Below, piece by piece: positions 19,501 through 29,589 of a stretch of DNA of 64,000 bases. Made by a program: the position numbers and the translations under genes. The notes under the pieces are model-generated. The model was not told the DNA's origin. It was given only the letters and a program-made list of their open reading frames with translations, and ran no database searches. This DNA comes from Otis tarda. Lineage: Eukaryota > Chordata > Aves > Otidiformes > Otididae. Location of the stretch: NCBI GenBank assembly GCA_026413225.1, contig CM048591.1, positions 72,938,052 to 73,002,051 on the forward strand. Reading direction: 5' to 3'. The stretch's first letter is position 1, and the number at the start of each line of letters is the position of its first letter.

Positions 19501-20364
19501 ACCCCACTTTTGTTTGTTCAGTAGTGTAAAAAACAAACTAATAAGATAAAAAAAATCCCATTGAGTGGCCACTACAACCACTCTCCTGAGAAAAGTCTCC
19601 ACCAGTGGAGTTATGAGAAAAATAGTTCTGAAGCATCCAGAAAAAGAAACTTTTCATACCTCTGGCATAAATAACTAAAGTTAAAAGGAGATTATACCTA
19701 GGCATTCAAATCTTACTATGTGGTACACTGAGAAGGAATGTCTGACTCAGTGGAAAATCTTTTTTTTTTTTTTGCATCTGGTTGCTGTCAGATGACAATT
19801 ATCTAAGCTGAGTGTATTCTGCAGAATGCTGCTCTCAAGCATGTGGTTGAGAGTCTAGGTGCTCAGAAGGTGATAATTCTAACTCGTTTACTCCCTTCGT
19901 GCAGAAAGTATGCTTGCCTTTTGGGTTAAGAGAGTATATTTTGATGAAAGGCTTATGAATCTAATCCTTTGACTCTGTTTTTCAGGTAATCACAGGCAAA
20001 CCACAGAAAAAAAACACTACTTCCTTTGATGACTGAGTTCACCTTTGAGTAAGTGGGAATGTGGAAAGGTTTCCTTCTTTATCCCCACCACGCTCCTTCT
20101 CCATTCCTGCAGCATGTTTTATGTAATACAGTTTTTTAATCAGAATTCAACCAAGATGTGATTCTAGAATGCTGTTATATTAAAAACAAGGTCTATTTCT
20201 TGCATTATCCAACATATCTTAAAAGTCTAAAAAGCCATTATATAAATTGGGCTAGTACTTTAATGATAAATGTTTTCAGAACCGTCAGCTGCTTAAGAAA
20301 ATTACTTTTTTCACTTCAGGTAAAAAATTTGATATGATGTGTGTATTTAATTAATCACTCCTAT
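19501..20364. other. Non-coding stretch
   Basis: No gene recognised. It holds a T13-type run near 19759-19773 and otherwise unassigned AT-rich sequence. It lies between the outer and inner left repeat arms, where the right side instead holds an LTR fragment. Confidence 0.45.
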
Positions 20365-20466
20365 TCCTCCCCTGTCCCAGCGTGGGGTTCCTTACATGAG
20401 TACAGTCCTTCATAAACTGCTCCAGCATGCGGTCCTTTTCCACAGCATGCAGTCCCTCCGGAACAG
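20365..20466 (-). mobile_element. Fragment of the LTR A type
   Basis: About 100 bp made of the same degenerate units as the middle of the 8.6-9.6 kb LTR: CCAGCGTGGGGTTCC, CATAAACTGCTCCAGCATG, CCACAGCATGCAGTCCCTCC, GGAACAG. Orientation is by comparison with that element. Both LTR ends are missing. Confidence 0.7.
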
Positions 20467-20617
20467 CTATTACTGAAGTGAAATGTAAGCAACAGTTTGT
20501 TGAGAAACTATTTTTTTTTCCTTTTCTTTGTTTGCTAGTACATAACAGCTTAACAAAGGTGACAATTTGTGTAAAGCATTCAAAAATCCAAATGGCATTC
20601 TTTAATGCATTACATGT

Positions 20618-21010
20618 TTACTGGACACATACAAACTGGTCAGCCTCATCTCTGTGCCTGGTAGGATCGTGGAACAGATCCTCCTGGAAGATGTATTGAA
20701 ACACACAGAAGACAGAGAGGTGATTAGAGATGACCAATACGGCTTCATCAACAGCAAATCATGCCTAACTAATCTAGTGGCCTTCTGCAATGGAATGACT
20801 GCATCAGTGGGAAAGGGAAAAGCTACAGATGTCTCCACCTGGCCTTTTGTAAGGCCTTTGACATAGCCCCCCACACAACATTCTTGCAGCTAAACTGGGG
20901 AGACACGGGTTTGATGAATGGACTAGTAGATGGACACTAGGAATTGGCTGGATGGCCACACTGAAAGAGTTACAGCCAAAGACTCAGTGTCCAGACAGAA
21001 ATCAGTAACA
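20618..21010 (+). repeat. CR1 LINE fragment, reverse-transcriptase region (broken)
   Basis: Plus-strand translation gives recognisable CR1 ORF2 reverse-transcriptase sequence: PGRIVEQILLEDVLKH, then DDQYGFINSKSCLTNLVAF, then a SVGKGKATDV block where the intact family has a DFSKAFD-type motif a little further on. The frame is broken by the stop after about residue 70 and further changes follow. It corresponds to the fingers/palm part of the polymerase and is 5'- and 3'-truncated. It sits between the left arms of the inverted-repeat block. Confidence 0.88.
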
Positions 21011-21324
21011 TGATTTATGATCCTCTGAAGAAGGAACAAGAAAATAAGGAACACTTAGGCCTTGTGGGAAGATATTAGAAGGAACCATGTTGTTAAAGCA
21101 TGAAGCATTTCTTTATAAATTGATCTATGATTTTGTCCTCAGCTTTCCAAATTGCAGAACATCTTGAGGTGTGTAAATAGAGTTGTAATATCTGTATATG
21201 CAAACATGAGATCCAGTGTCTCACATTCTGTAGAGGTAATTGCCCGGACCTGATACAGGACCTCCACATACAACATCTAAACTTTTACAACTGGATGTTG
21301 AAAATCTTCTTTTCATGAGCTCCT
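21011..21324. other. Non-coding stretch
   Basis: About 310 bp of unassigned AT-rich DNA between the CR1 fragment and the inner inverted-repeat arm. Nothing was recognised. Confidence 0.4.
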
Positions 21325-21562
21325 AAATGATTCCAATTGTCTCCTACCACTCTCTAGTTGCTAACTTCGGATGTCTCTTACCTGTTTAACACAAGAAAAT
21401 CAAACTGCAAAAACATGCACAGTTCATTGTTTTGCTGTTATACAACTCCCAGCTGATCCAGAACGTTAAGAGAAGATTTCCTTTACCCTGTGACTGCAAA
21501 TTCTACCACTTGCAAAACAGACAGATGTCTTTTTATGTGCAGAAACGTTGTACAAAATAAAT
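21325..21562. repeat. Inner inverted repeat, left arm
   Basis: About 238 bp, reverse complement of 23562-23799, at about 95% identity by eye with two small indels (AAGAG versus GGAGAAAGAG near the middle, and ACGTTGT versus ATGT near the inner end). The spacer between the arms is about 2 kb and holds the RING-gene remnants. Confidence 0.92.
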
Positions 21563-21696
21563 TTTAACTATATGCATCAAAATCAGCAAATGCAAAAAAA
21601 ATTAATAAATAGAGACCATAGATAAATAACAATGCATCTGTTAAATGGAAACAGTATTTATCTTGGGTTGAGGGCCTTATCTTAATGTTTCTGAGG

Positions 21697-21792
21697 CAAA
21701 ACAAAGCTAGGTTACATCAGAAACTGAATAATGGAGCCTGAGATTAAAAAATAAAATGTGCCTAAGATATCTTACATTGAACTTTTATGATC
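21697..21792 (+). repeat. 96-bp direct repeat, copy 1
   Basis: Begins CAAAACAAAGCTA and ends GAACTTTTATGATC. It is the same length as 23204-23299 and differs at about three positions, in the same orientation, 1507 bp apart. It does not match the inverted-repeat arms. Confidence 0.92.
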
Positions 21793-22074
21793 TTCTTGCT
21801 TGAGGAATGCATGGGCCATCTTTCACTAATTACTCAGCTGTAAGCATCATCCTTGTGCTTTTTCAGAACCTCTCCCATGGTTGTGGCTGCAGCAGGATTT
21901 CCTGTGGGAGGAGGCACCACTGACATGTCCCTGGGGCTCCCCCTTGGCCAATGAAGGCACCTGGGGGTCAGGGAGGGGCACCAGGAGAAGATGGAGAAAG
22001 CAGCACAGCAATATTTTTCGAGGAAAAAGGAATATATTTTTTTTTTTCTGGAAGACAGAGTTGATGGAGCCCTG

Positions 22075-22384
22075 CTAGTGTCGCCGGTGGGGCGGCCTCT
22101 TGCAGGGCTGGGGAGAGTCCTGGGAGCCAGGGGCCCTCCTCTTTGCAGGGCGCCGGGCCAGCGCAGGCAAAGCCTTCCTTCTCTGGCTGGGAGCGGAGGA
22201 GCTGCTCCTGCAGCCCTGGGCAGAGGGAGTGTGCACCACAGTGCCCGGCTGCCTGAACCAGGCAGGGCCAGGGAAACACAGGGGATGGCTCCGGTACGGG
22301 CACCCAGCGCTGCCGACAGCAGCCCCCGAAACACCACCCGGCACCAAGAGAAGCCTTGCTCCACTTTCCAGAGCTCGCAGGCAC
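22075..22384 (-). pseudogene. C-terminal remnant of a RING (Topors-like) gene
   Basis: GC-rich segment on the minus strand. In one frame the last residues before a stop at 22075-22077 include ARRPAKRRAPGSQDSPQPC and a terminal KRPPHRRH, a basic, proline-rich tail that I recognise from predicted avian multi-copy Topors-like RING proteins. Upstream in the same frame are Ser-rich residues (CRSSSSAPSQRR) and then sequence I cannot align. The RING part lies about 1 kb upstream at 23319-23432 with unrelated sequence and a direct repeat between. This is a rearranged or decayed copy, not a working gene. The family name rests on memory of that tail. Confidence 0.5.
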
Positions 22385-23203
22385 AGTCAGCAGGAGGCCA
22401 GGCTCAAGCCAGACTAGGCCAGGCTCTGCCAGCGCCCAAAGTCAGGCAGCAAGGGAAGTGAGGTCACACTCCATTGCTTTGTGACATCACCATCCACCTC
22501 ATAGTGGGATGCCCGCCTCCATGGCAACTGTGCCTCCACACACACCTCTGCACATCTGCGGCTACTGCAGCACCACCTTCCACTCCCTCTCCTCACCTGT
22601 GTCTTCTGCTCGCTATCGGCGTTTCATGCCAGACACCAAGGCCTTGGCTGTATCTTCTCTTCGGCCGCATCAGATGCCCTTGTACTTCACTTTCTCCAGT
22701 CCAATCTGCTACCAAAATAAACAATTTGGCCCTAATTACTTTTCTGCCCTTTCATCTCAACTTGGCTACATCTGCTCCCACATTTGCTATTCGGACAGCA
22801 TTCTTTAAGCCATGGCAATCTTAAATCATGTTACAGATACTCTTACACTGGTGCTTTTCTCCTTGCAAGGAGGCTCCACTTCCCCACATGTCTCTAGTGC
22901 TCCCCTCCACTTTCTCTCTGCATTCTGGCCATCTCTCAGGCAACTCCCCTTCACCAACTGTGAAATCCAGCCATTCTTCACAGCACTGTCTCAAACTTAG
23001 ACCGGCTTCTTGCACCATCATGTGCAGCCATCGCTGATGTTTGGCAATGGATCAGTCTGCAACCTCGTTATTTGCCTGCAGCCATAAACCCATTAACTCT
23101 GACCTCATGGTTTGACTTTAAATGAGTGCTCCTATCCTTAACACTCTGCTGAAGAAAAGCCCATTCTATAGTGAGTGGGAAAAGTGAGAGTCAAAAAGCG
23201 AGA
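22385..23203. other. GC-richer spacer with promoter-like motifs, no clear gene
   Basis: Lies between the two RING-gene remnants. It holds a CRE-like TGACATCA at 22482-22489 and CCATGGCAAC near 22519-22528, one good half of an RFX X-box. Several short frames are open but none continues the RING protein. The remaining 22.6-23.2 kb is pyrimidine-rich and unassigned. Confidence 0.4.
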
Positions 23204-23299
23204 CAAAACAAAGCTACATTACATCAGAAACTGAATAATGGAGCCTGAGATTAAAAAATAAAATGTGCCTAAGATATCTTACATTGAACTTTTGTGATC
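23204..23299 (+). repeat. 96-bp direct repeat, copy 2
   Basis: Partner of 21697-21792 at about 97% identity (differences at the CTAGG/CTACA step and TTTTATG/TTTTGTG near the end). It lies directly beside the 3' end of the RING fragment as read on the minus strand. Confidence 0.92.
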
Positions 23300-23318
23300 A
23301 GAAGACATTTGGAATGGT

Positions 23319-23510
23319 TTATACAGCATTTCTGTAGCATTTCAGACACATCTGGCAGTGACAGGTCATCACATAAGCAATGTCATCTCGAGCATCACAG
23401 CAGATGGGGTGACTCCACTCTGTCTCCGTGGCCATGTTTGTGCCCTGCGGTGGGCTGGGGAGAGCTGAGGATGAGGAGCTGCTCCTCCTTGCTCGTGCTG
23501 GCTCTGCCAA
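23319..23510 (-). pseudogene. Damaged RING-finger fragment (avian Topors-like)
   Basis: Minus-strand frame. The likely native start is the Met at 23432 (MATETEW), although the frame is open to 23510. After it come HPIC, CDARDDIAYVM and TCHCQMCLKC, then a stop within 10 residues. Family members read roughly WSCPIC...D-AYVMPC-H-FC--C, a C3HC4 RING that binds two zinc ions and recruits a ubiquitin-conjugating enzyme. Here the first Cys is His, the central CxH is changed (C-H-C in place of C-x-H), and the second zinc-site half is cut off by the stop. Zinc binding and E3 activity are therefore not expected. It is flanked by the inner inverted repeat upstream and the 96-bp repeat downstream. The RING call is fairly firm; the Topors-like family name is less so. 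Confidence 0.68.
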
Positions 23511-23561
23511 AGGCTGTCACATGCTGCAAAATTGAGAGAGGTCATGGTTATTTGCTCTTGC

Positions 23562-23799
23562 TATTTTGTACATTTCTGCACATAAAAAGACATCTGTCTG
23601 TTTTGCAAGTGGTAGAACTTGCAGTCACAGGGTAAAGGAAATCTCTTTCTCCTCTTAACGTTCTGGATCAGCTGGGAGTTGTATAACAGCAAAACAATGA
23701 ACTATGCATGTTTTTGCAGTTCGATTTTCTTGTGTTAAGCAGGTAAGAGACATCCAAAGTTAGCAACTAGAGAGTGGCAGGAGACAATTGGAATCATTT
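23562..23799. repeat. Inner inverted repeat, right arm
   Basis: Reverse complement of 21325-21562. It begins about 50 bp upstream (minus-strand sense) of the open RING frame and abuts an LTR fragment at 23801. Confidence 0.92.
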
Positions 23800-23800
23800 T

Positions 23801-24020
23801 GGGTACTTCTGAGAGAAGCTGCTAGAATTTTTGCCTTTGTCCGGTAGACTCGACCAGGCCTAGGGCAGACCTGCTGCTGGCCAGGGCCGAGCCAATTGGT
23901 GACAGTGATAATGTCTCTGTGATAACATATTTAAGAAGGAGAAAACAAAAAAAAAGATAAGAAGCAAAAGAGAGGAGGAGGTGCAGGCCTTGCAGCTCTC
24001 ACTCTCTGGCCTGGGCCTAC
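23801..24020 (+). mobile_element. LTR fragment (same type as LTR B)
   Basis: Matches the minus-strand U3 of the element at 28436-29589: a ...GTAGACTCGACCAGGCCTAGG stretch, then CTGGCCAGGGCCGAGCCAATTGG, GTGATAACATATTTAAGAAGG and a TGCAGGCCTTGCAG block. ATATTTAAGAAGG is probably the TATA region. The LTR's extreme 5' end and everything after about 24020 are missing. It exactly fills the gap between the inner and outer right repeat arms. Confidence 0.8.
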
Positions 24021-24026
24021 AGTGAG

Positions 24027-24427
24027 CTTTGTAGATGAAACTTTCCTGCAGCCTTTTCTAGGGAAGTGTGCTTTGCCATGCTAGCATCATAATTTCCTCT
24101 GTCTCCCTGTGTTGTGGTTTGCCCCCTTGCAGCAGCCGGGCACCATACAGCTGCTAGCCTCAAACAAGCTGCTATGAAGAAATTTAACTCCATCCTGGCC
24201 AGAACCACTACACCCCTGTACTTCTTCATCTTGCATTCGGTGCACAAACAACTTTTCAACAACCAAAGAAATAAATACATATGCTTATTGAAACACTCAG
24301 GCTGCATATTTCATGTGGTATCGCATTCATACAAAGCTCTTCTTTCCCTTTGAAACACTGATTTCCCTGAACGCTGATTTTTTGTTAGCAGCTTGGAAAC
24401 TAGAAGCATAGTGAATAATACGTCTTG
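24027..24427. repeat. Outer inverted repeat, right arm
   Basis: Reverse complement of the two homologous parts of 18426-19500, without the extra 650 bp seen on the left. It includes the opposite-strand copy of the mini-LTR at 24110-24212. Confidence 0.85.
24110..24212 (-). mobile_element. Internally deleted mini-LTR, right copy
   Basis: Same 103-bp length as 19305-19407, on the opposite strand, with TGT...ACA ends. On the minus strand ACAGGG occurs close to both ends, but offset by one base, so a target duplication is only suggestive. Confidence 0.6.
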
Positions 24428-27400
24428 TATGTTAATCAGATGCTAACGTCCTACAGAAATTAAGCAGGAAATACAGTGGGCTTAAAAGTTTGTTCAACAC
24501 AATTGAAATGTGCTGTGGTTTTGCTCACATGCACAGGTTCCTTTGTTCAGAAGGAAGATTTTAGTACCCTTATTCACAAGCAGGACATAAATTGAATACA
24601 ACAGTATTTCTGCTAATTCAGACTCTTTAAATGAAGACTGAAGTGCAAAGCTGCTGTGACAATAGTATAACTGTTGTAATAAGTGTAGAGTCAGCCTAAT
24701 GAAAGTGGTGTGGGGAGCCTTTAAGGACTAATTTGTGCACAGCAGAACTCAACTTGCACTGTAATACAAGAGCTGAGAGAAGCTTTCGACCAAAGCTAAC
24801 AAGCAAATGTACTGCAAAAGAAAGCCTTAGACTGAGGTTTATCTTATTGAATTGAGATTGCTATTAAGCCAGTCACAGGGGAAAGACACTCTCCAATGCA
24901 AATTTGGGGACTCATCTGATCAATGCTGAAATGCTAGCATATCTAGTTTATTTTTACCCTGATTTAGCCTCACTCTGCCCACGCCAAGAGGGAAAGTGAT
25001 CCTCTAGCCCATTTCAAGAATTGTGCAATGCTGCTGAAACCTGTAACACTCACTCAACACAGCTGAGCTTTCCCAGTACAGATTAATCTTAAGAAAATCT
25101 AATAGTAAGAAAAGATAGTTGGTTTTTGAGTTTATTGACACTGCACTTATTCTTCTGTGACTTTAGATCTTTTTTCCTTATGATACTCAGGTGTTCATCG
25201 GAATCAGCGATTCTGTTTTTTAACAAATGACACTCTATATTACCCACAGATAGAACTTCTTGTGACATTTCTCTTCTAGGTTTATCCAGCTTGAGCTCTG
25301 CATCCTCAAATTGAGGCAGAATTCCTCATTTGGGCCTCTGAGAAAACTTTTCTAAAAGATTCTATAAAAATACTTCAAATAACAGAAGTTGCCTCTTCAT
25401 TTACCTGATTTAGGTAGATCATTCAAGTTGAGATGATCTGGAAAACACTAAGGAATGAAAAATATTATTATTAATTTTTTTGTGAATAACTAATTAATTA
25501 ATTTGTCTTACAGTAAAGGGGTTAAAGATAAGTTTGGGTTAAAACAATGGACTATGACTCCAGAGATCTAGATTTTAGTGCTGTCTTTGGTACAGAAATC
25601 CAGTTCTGACCTTGGGTTTTCAGTCTTTTCAACCTGTGCATCTCAGTTCCCATCTGTTTACCCTCAGAAAAGTGAAGAATGAGGGCATGATTACATGAGA
25701 TATTCTGTTACTATGGTAATGGATGTCACAAAAGAGCCTATTAATAAATATTTGAAAAATTTGCAGCCACCTCCTTACCATCTCCTCAATAAATCCACTC
25801 CATATTATTTTGCATTAGTATTTTAAGGAAAGGTATGCACACTTCAAATGATGGGCTTTATATAAGGCAATTGCATCATCCATAAACATTAGTTAATGGG
25901 AGTATAAAGAGGTATTTGTGCATTTTATGCAATATTATAGACATGCTCTGCTAAGATATAAACATAGCAATACATAAACATAGCAATTCTCCATACATGT
26001 CTTCTCTTTTTTTTTTTCAGGAACACAAAGAAATCCTTAATTAGTAAGGATCAATGATTTCTTGTTTCCAAAATCTAACTAAAATTTTAGTTAAGTCTTG
26101 TGCATTTAAAGGGGTTATTCAAGCTAAACAACATTTGGATAAAGTGTATAAGGAAGAAAAAGAAGATTAAGGCATGTGAGATACAAATTTCCTGGTTTTC
26201 TTAGACTATTTCACACGGCTTTGTGCAGTGAGGCTTACATGGGGTAGACAATGATGAAATATCTATAAGCCACTTTCAATCTCTATCTGGTAACAGTGGC
26301 TGCAGTAAATCATGCCTGAAGTAATGGTATTTATATTGCATTAGCGAGTAGCTATCCCCACTCCTAATTTTGTTCAATACATTTGTAGAACTCTGGCCAT
26401 GTCACACTACTATATATCAGCAATTCAGTTAGACCTGTCCTTTAGAGACGAATACAAAACAAATACTACTACATGTTTAACAAATAACAGTGTATAGGTA
26501 TAAATCTAGCCATTCAGGCAATAAGAAGTTAGTTTAAAGCCATCTCACCTAACATCACAACGAGCACAGTGCATGTTCACAGCACCTCAGCTCAGCTTTT
26601 CTAATTGTAACAGCCGTAAAACATTCAATTTAGCTTAAAAGAGTCTGATATTAAAGTTACATCTTAATGTCAGAGCAATATAACTGGGTCTAGATGAATA
26701 TCATTACTGTTTAAGGATATTCAATGTTCCCAGCAATATGCAACTAAATATATATTTACATAACCATAACATAGTAAATTAATTGATCAATGAAAAATTC
26801 TTTAAAGTTGCTTGAAGAGGAATTACTAGCATTCTAAAATACAATGTTTACTAAAAACTTTGTAACTGTGAGGAGTAACATGGGCTGGTCTGATTACAGA
26901 AAAAAGCTGAAAATACGTCAATTTTGCACTAGATTCTGTAGTCTTAATAAGTGATTAAAAAAAGACTTTTTTTTTTTCAATGATAGACGTCACTCTATCA
27001 TGTCTTTCCTATTATGTCCAGAGCTGATAAAAGCTGGGGAAAAAATTAAAACTGCATCTACAACTTTTCTGGTTTTAGGCCTACGCTTCTTATTTGGAGA
27101 TCTGTAGTCCTCTTAGTGACTTTCTACAACAAAATCTAAATGTGTTTAGATCATTAGTCAACATATTTTTTAGTTGATAATGAAAAAATAATTAATTTTT
27201 TTTTTTGGCTCTGAATTCCCACATGAAGAAGGAAAAGTCCCCAAACCCTTGCTTCTCATACAAGATTTTCGAACAAAAAACATCAAATACTTCAGATTAG
27301 AGATTAAGTTTCCTTTCATTTCAGTGAAGTCTGATACTATCTCATTTCAGATCTGAAATATCTTGAGGAGACCTCTTCATTGACGTCAGTTCTGGGTCTT

Positions 27401-27878
27401 TTCTAAGACATATGTGTACTGTAGTCAGTGGGCAATCTCTTGGATAACAGAGTTAAAAACAACTGGCAACCTGGAAACCAGAGTTTGCTTCCACTACTAG
27501 TCAATCACCAGTAGCAGACAGAAACCCAATACTTTCCCAGTAGAAACTGAAAACATTCAAATATACTTGACAATTTGATTATCTTCTTGCTTTTTGTTAG
27601 TTTACTTATCCAACCTCAACCTAGGGGTAAAAGTGACATGGATCTAGACTCAACAGCTTCTCTTCCCAAAGGAAACAAACTCACACATTAACATTAAGAA
27701 TTTCTGTGCCTGGCAGATACAGAAATATCAGTTTATATACCTCTGGCTGTTTTACTCATTACTGATTCCACTTCTCATTTTACATTGTGTTAACACAATA
27801 ATGACACCTAATGCTTGTAATAAGCTGAAGGAATGGAAAACCTTGTTATCTATAGCTAGATTCACATACCTTCATGGA
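24428..27878. other. Non-coding stretch without recognised genes
   Basis: AT-rich DNA with an AATTAATT-rich patch near 25465-25505 and T/A runs near 26008, 26966 and 27198. No exon, RNA gene or repeat family was recognised. Confidence 0.5.
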
Positions 27879-28158
27879 TGTCCTGGTTTTGGTCGTGCCT
27901 GCCGCTGGGCGCTGGGGCAGTTACCTCTGCGATGCACCCTTGCCCCTGCTTGCCTCCGCCACCCATGCCACAAGGAGCCACCTGCAGCGACCAGACTTCA
28001 TCTTCTGGACTGGGGATGATACTCCGCATGTCCCCAGCGAGAATCTTGGAGAAGGAACGAGGCAAGCCCCGGTTCCGGAGTGGCTTTAATGAACAATACT
28101 TGAAAATCATGCTGAAGTTACCACCATACCCCCCCCCTCACTAAATAAAACCAGAAAA
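27879..28158. mobile_element. LTR-like fragment with two opposed LTR starts (element D)
   Basis: The left end, TGTCCTGGTTTTGGTCGTG, resembles an avian LTR U3 start on the plus strand. The right end, CACTAAATAAAACCAGAAAA, is the reverse complement of a U3 start like that of the element at 28436-29589. The GC-rich middle (TGGGCGCTGGGGCAG..., CAAGCCCCGGTTCCGGAG) was not identified. It may be a mosaic of two truncated LTRs or a distinct short element with inverted ends. Boundaries on the right are approximate. Confidence 0.45.
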
Positions 28159-28435
28159 TTCCACCCCTCGCCTCTGTGATTAAACATATTTAAGAATTAT
28201 AATTAAAATACACACACATCAACAGGAAAAAAAAAATTCCCACACCAAAATAAAAATAATATCCTCACACCACCAATAAAAGTGGACAATTTACAACAAT
28301 TCACCACTTGTCCCTCCACCACAATTAGACCATAAATTCCCCATTTCACTCTTTTTATCGAGTTCAGTCCCTGTTTTGCCCCTTACTGCTCCCAATTAAT
28401 ATCCTTATCTCAACTTCCTCAAGCACCAAAATAAC
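28159..28435. other. AT/CA-rich spacer, possibly ERV-derived
   Basis: Low-complexity A- and C-rich sequence between two LTR pieces. It shares CCACCAATAAAAGTGGACAAT (at 28270-28290) in part with the right edge of the neighbouring LTR (AGTGGACAAT at 29589-29598). No retroviral protein sequence was seen. Confidence 0.35.
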
Positions 28436-29589
28436 TGTAGTAGTTTAACCCCCATTGGGACCAGACTACGCAGTCTCTCTCTCACTCCCCTCACTCTCCA
28501 AGAGAATAGGGAGAGATAATAGAAGGAAAAAGGGCTCGAGGTCTGAGATAAGGACAGGGAGAACTCCTTAAAGTCACTGTTACAGGTAAAACAGACTCGA
28601 CTTGGGAAAAATTATTCATTTATTACTAAAATCAAAGCAGGATAATGAGACAGAGAACAAGATAACCTCCCCCCATCCCTCCCTCTTCCCAGCCTTAACA
28701 TTATCTCTACCTCCTTCCCCCCACCCCGAGCAGCACAGCGGGGAAGAGGGAATGGGGGTTGCGGTCAGTTAATCACACGTTGTTTTACACCGCTGCTTCA
28801 TCGTCGAAGGAAGAACTCCTCACATTCCTCCCCTGCTCCATCGTGGGGTCCCTCCCACGGGCCACACTCCTTCATGAAACCTCTCTGGTGAGGGTCATTT
28901 CTTCCACAGGGTGCAGTCTCTCTGGAACGGCTGCCCCACCACAGGCCCTCCACAGGCCACAGCCTCCTTCAGGCATCCGCCTGCCCCGGCCTGGGGTCCT
29001 CCGCAGGCTGCAGGGGGATCTCTGCTCCTGCGGGGGCCTCTGTGGGCTGCAGGGGCACAGCCAGCCTCACCAAGGGCTGCACCACGGGCTGCAGGGGAAT
29101 TTCTGCCGGGAGCAGCATTACTGCTCCCCATCCTTCTTCCCTGCCCTTGGCATCTGCAGCCGTTCCTCTCACAAGAAATCCTTCATGATTGGCTCAGGCA
29201 GACACCTCTCCGGTTCCCTTCACAGCTCCTCTCCACTTCTTGCAGCCGGGCTGGGCCCAGTTGGGCCCAGGCGGCCGCCCGGCGTGAGGCCAGAGGGTGA
29301 GGGCCGCGAGGCCCGCAAGGCTCGTGCCTCCCGCTCTCTGCCCCCACTCAGCTGCTTCACATCTTCACTTCCTTTTTTTTTTTTCCTTTTTCCCCCTTCT
29401 TAAATACCTTATCACAGAGGCGTTATCACGGAACATTCTGCTACCAATTGGCTCAGCCCTGGCCAGCAATGGGTCTGCCCTAGGCCCAGCCGAGTCCACA
29501 GGACAATGGGGAAACAACTTCTAACACTTCCTTACAGAAGCTGCCACCATAGCCCCTCCCCCGCCCCCCACCAAAATAAAACCAGAACA
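28436..29589 (-). mobile_element. Avian ERV LTR (LTR B)
   Basis: About 1154 bp with TGTAGTAGTTTAACC at the left (reverse complement of a U5 end) and AAAACCAGAACA at the right (reverse complement of the U3 start). Read on the minus strand it has a U3 with CTGGCCAGGGCTGAGCCAATTGG and TATTTAAGAAGG, the GGCTGCAGG-type tandem region, and an AATAAA at 28624-28619. A 67-codon sense ORF runs from 29172 to 28969 with the same start and stop as in LTR A. The splice-donor-like site of LTR A is changed here (AAGGGCAGG). Flanks (ATAAC left, GTGGA right) do not form a target duplication, so later rearrangement is likely. Confidence 0.82.

Noticed and set aside
21834-22364. 176-codon minus-strand frame as an intact gene
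   Set aside because: It overlaps the C-terminal RING-gene remnant in a different frame; the recognisable tail is in the frame ending at 22075, and GC-rich composition keeps several frames open.
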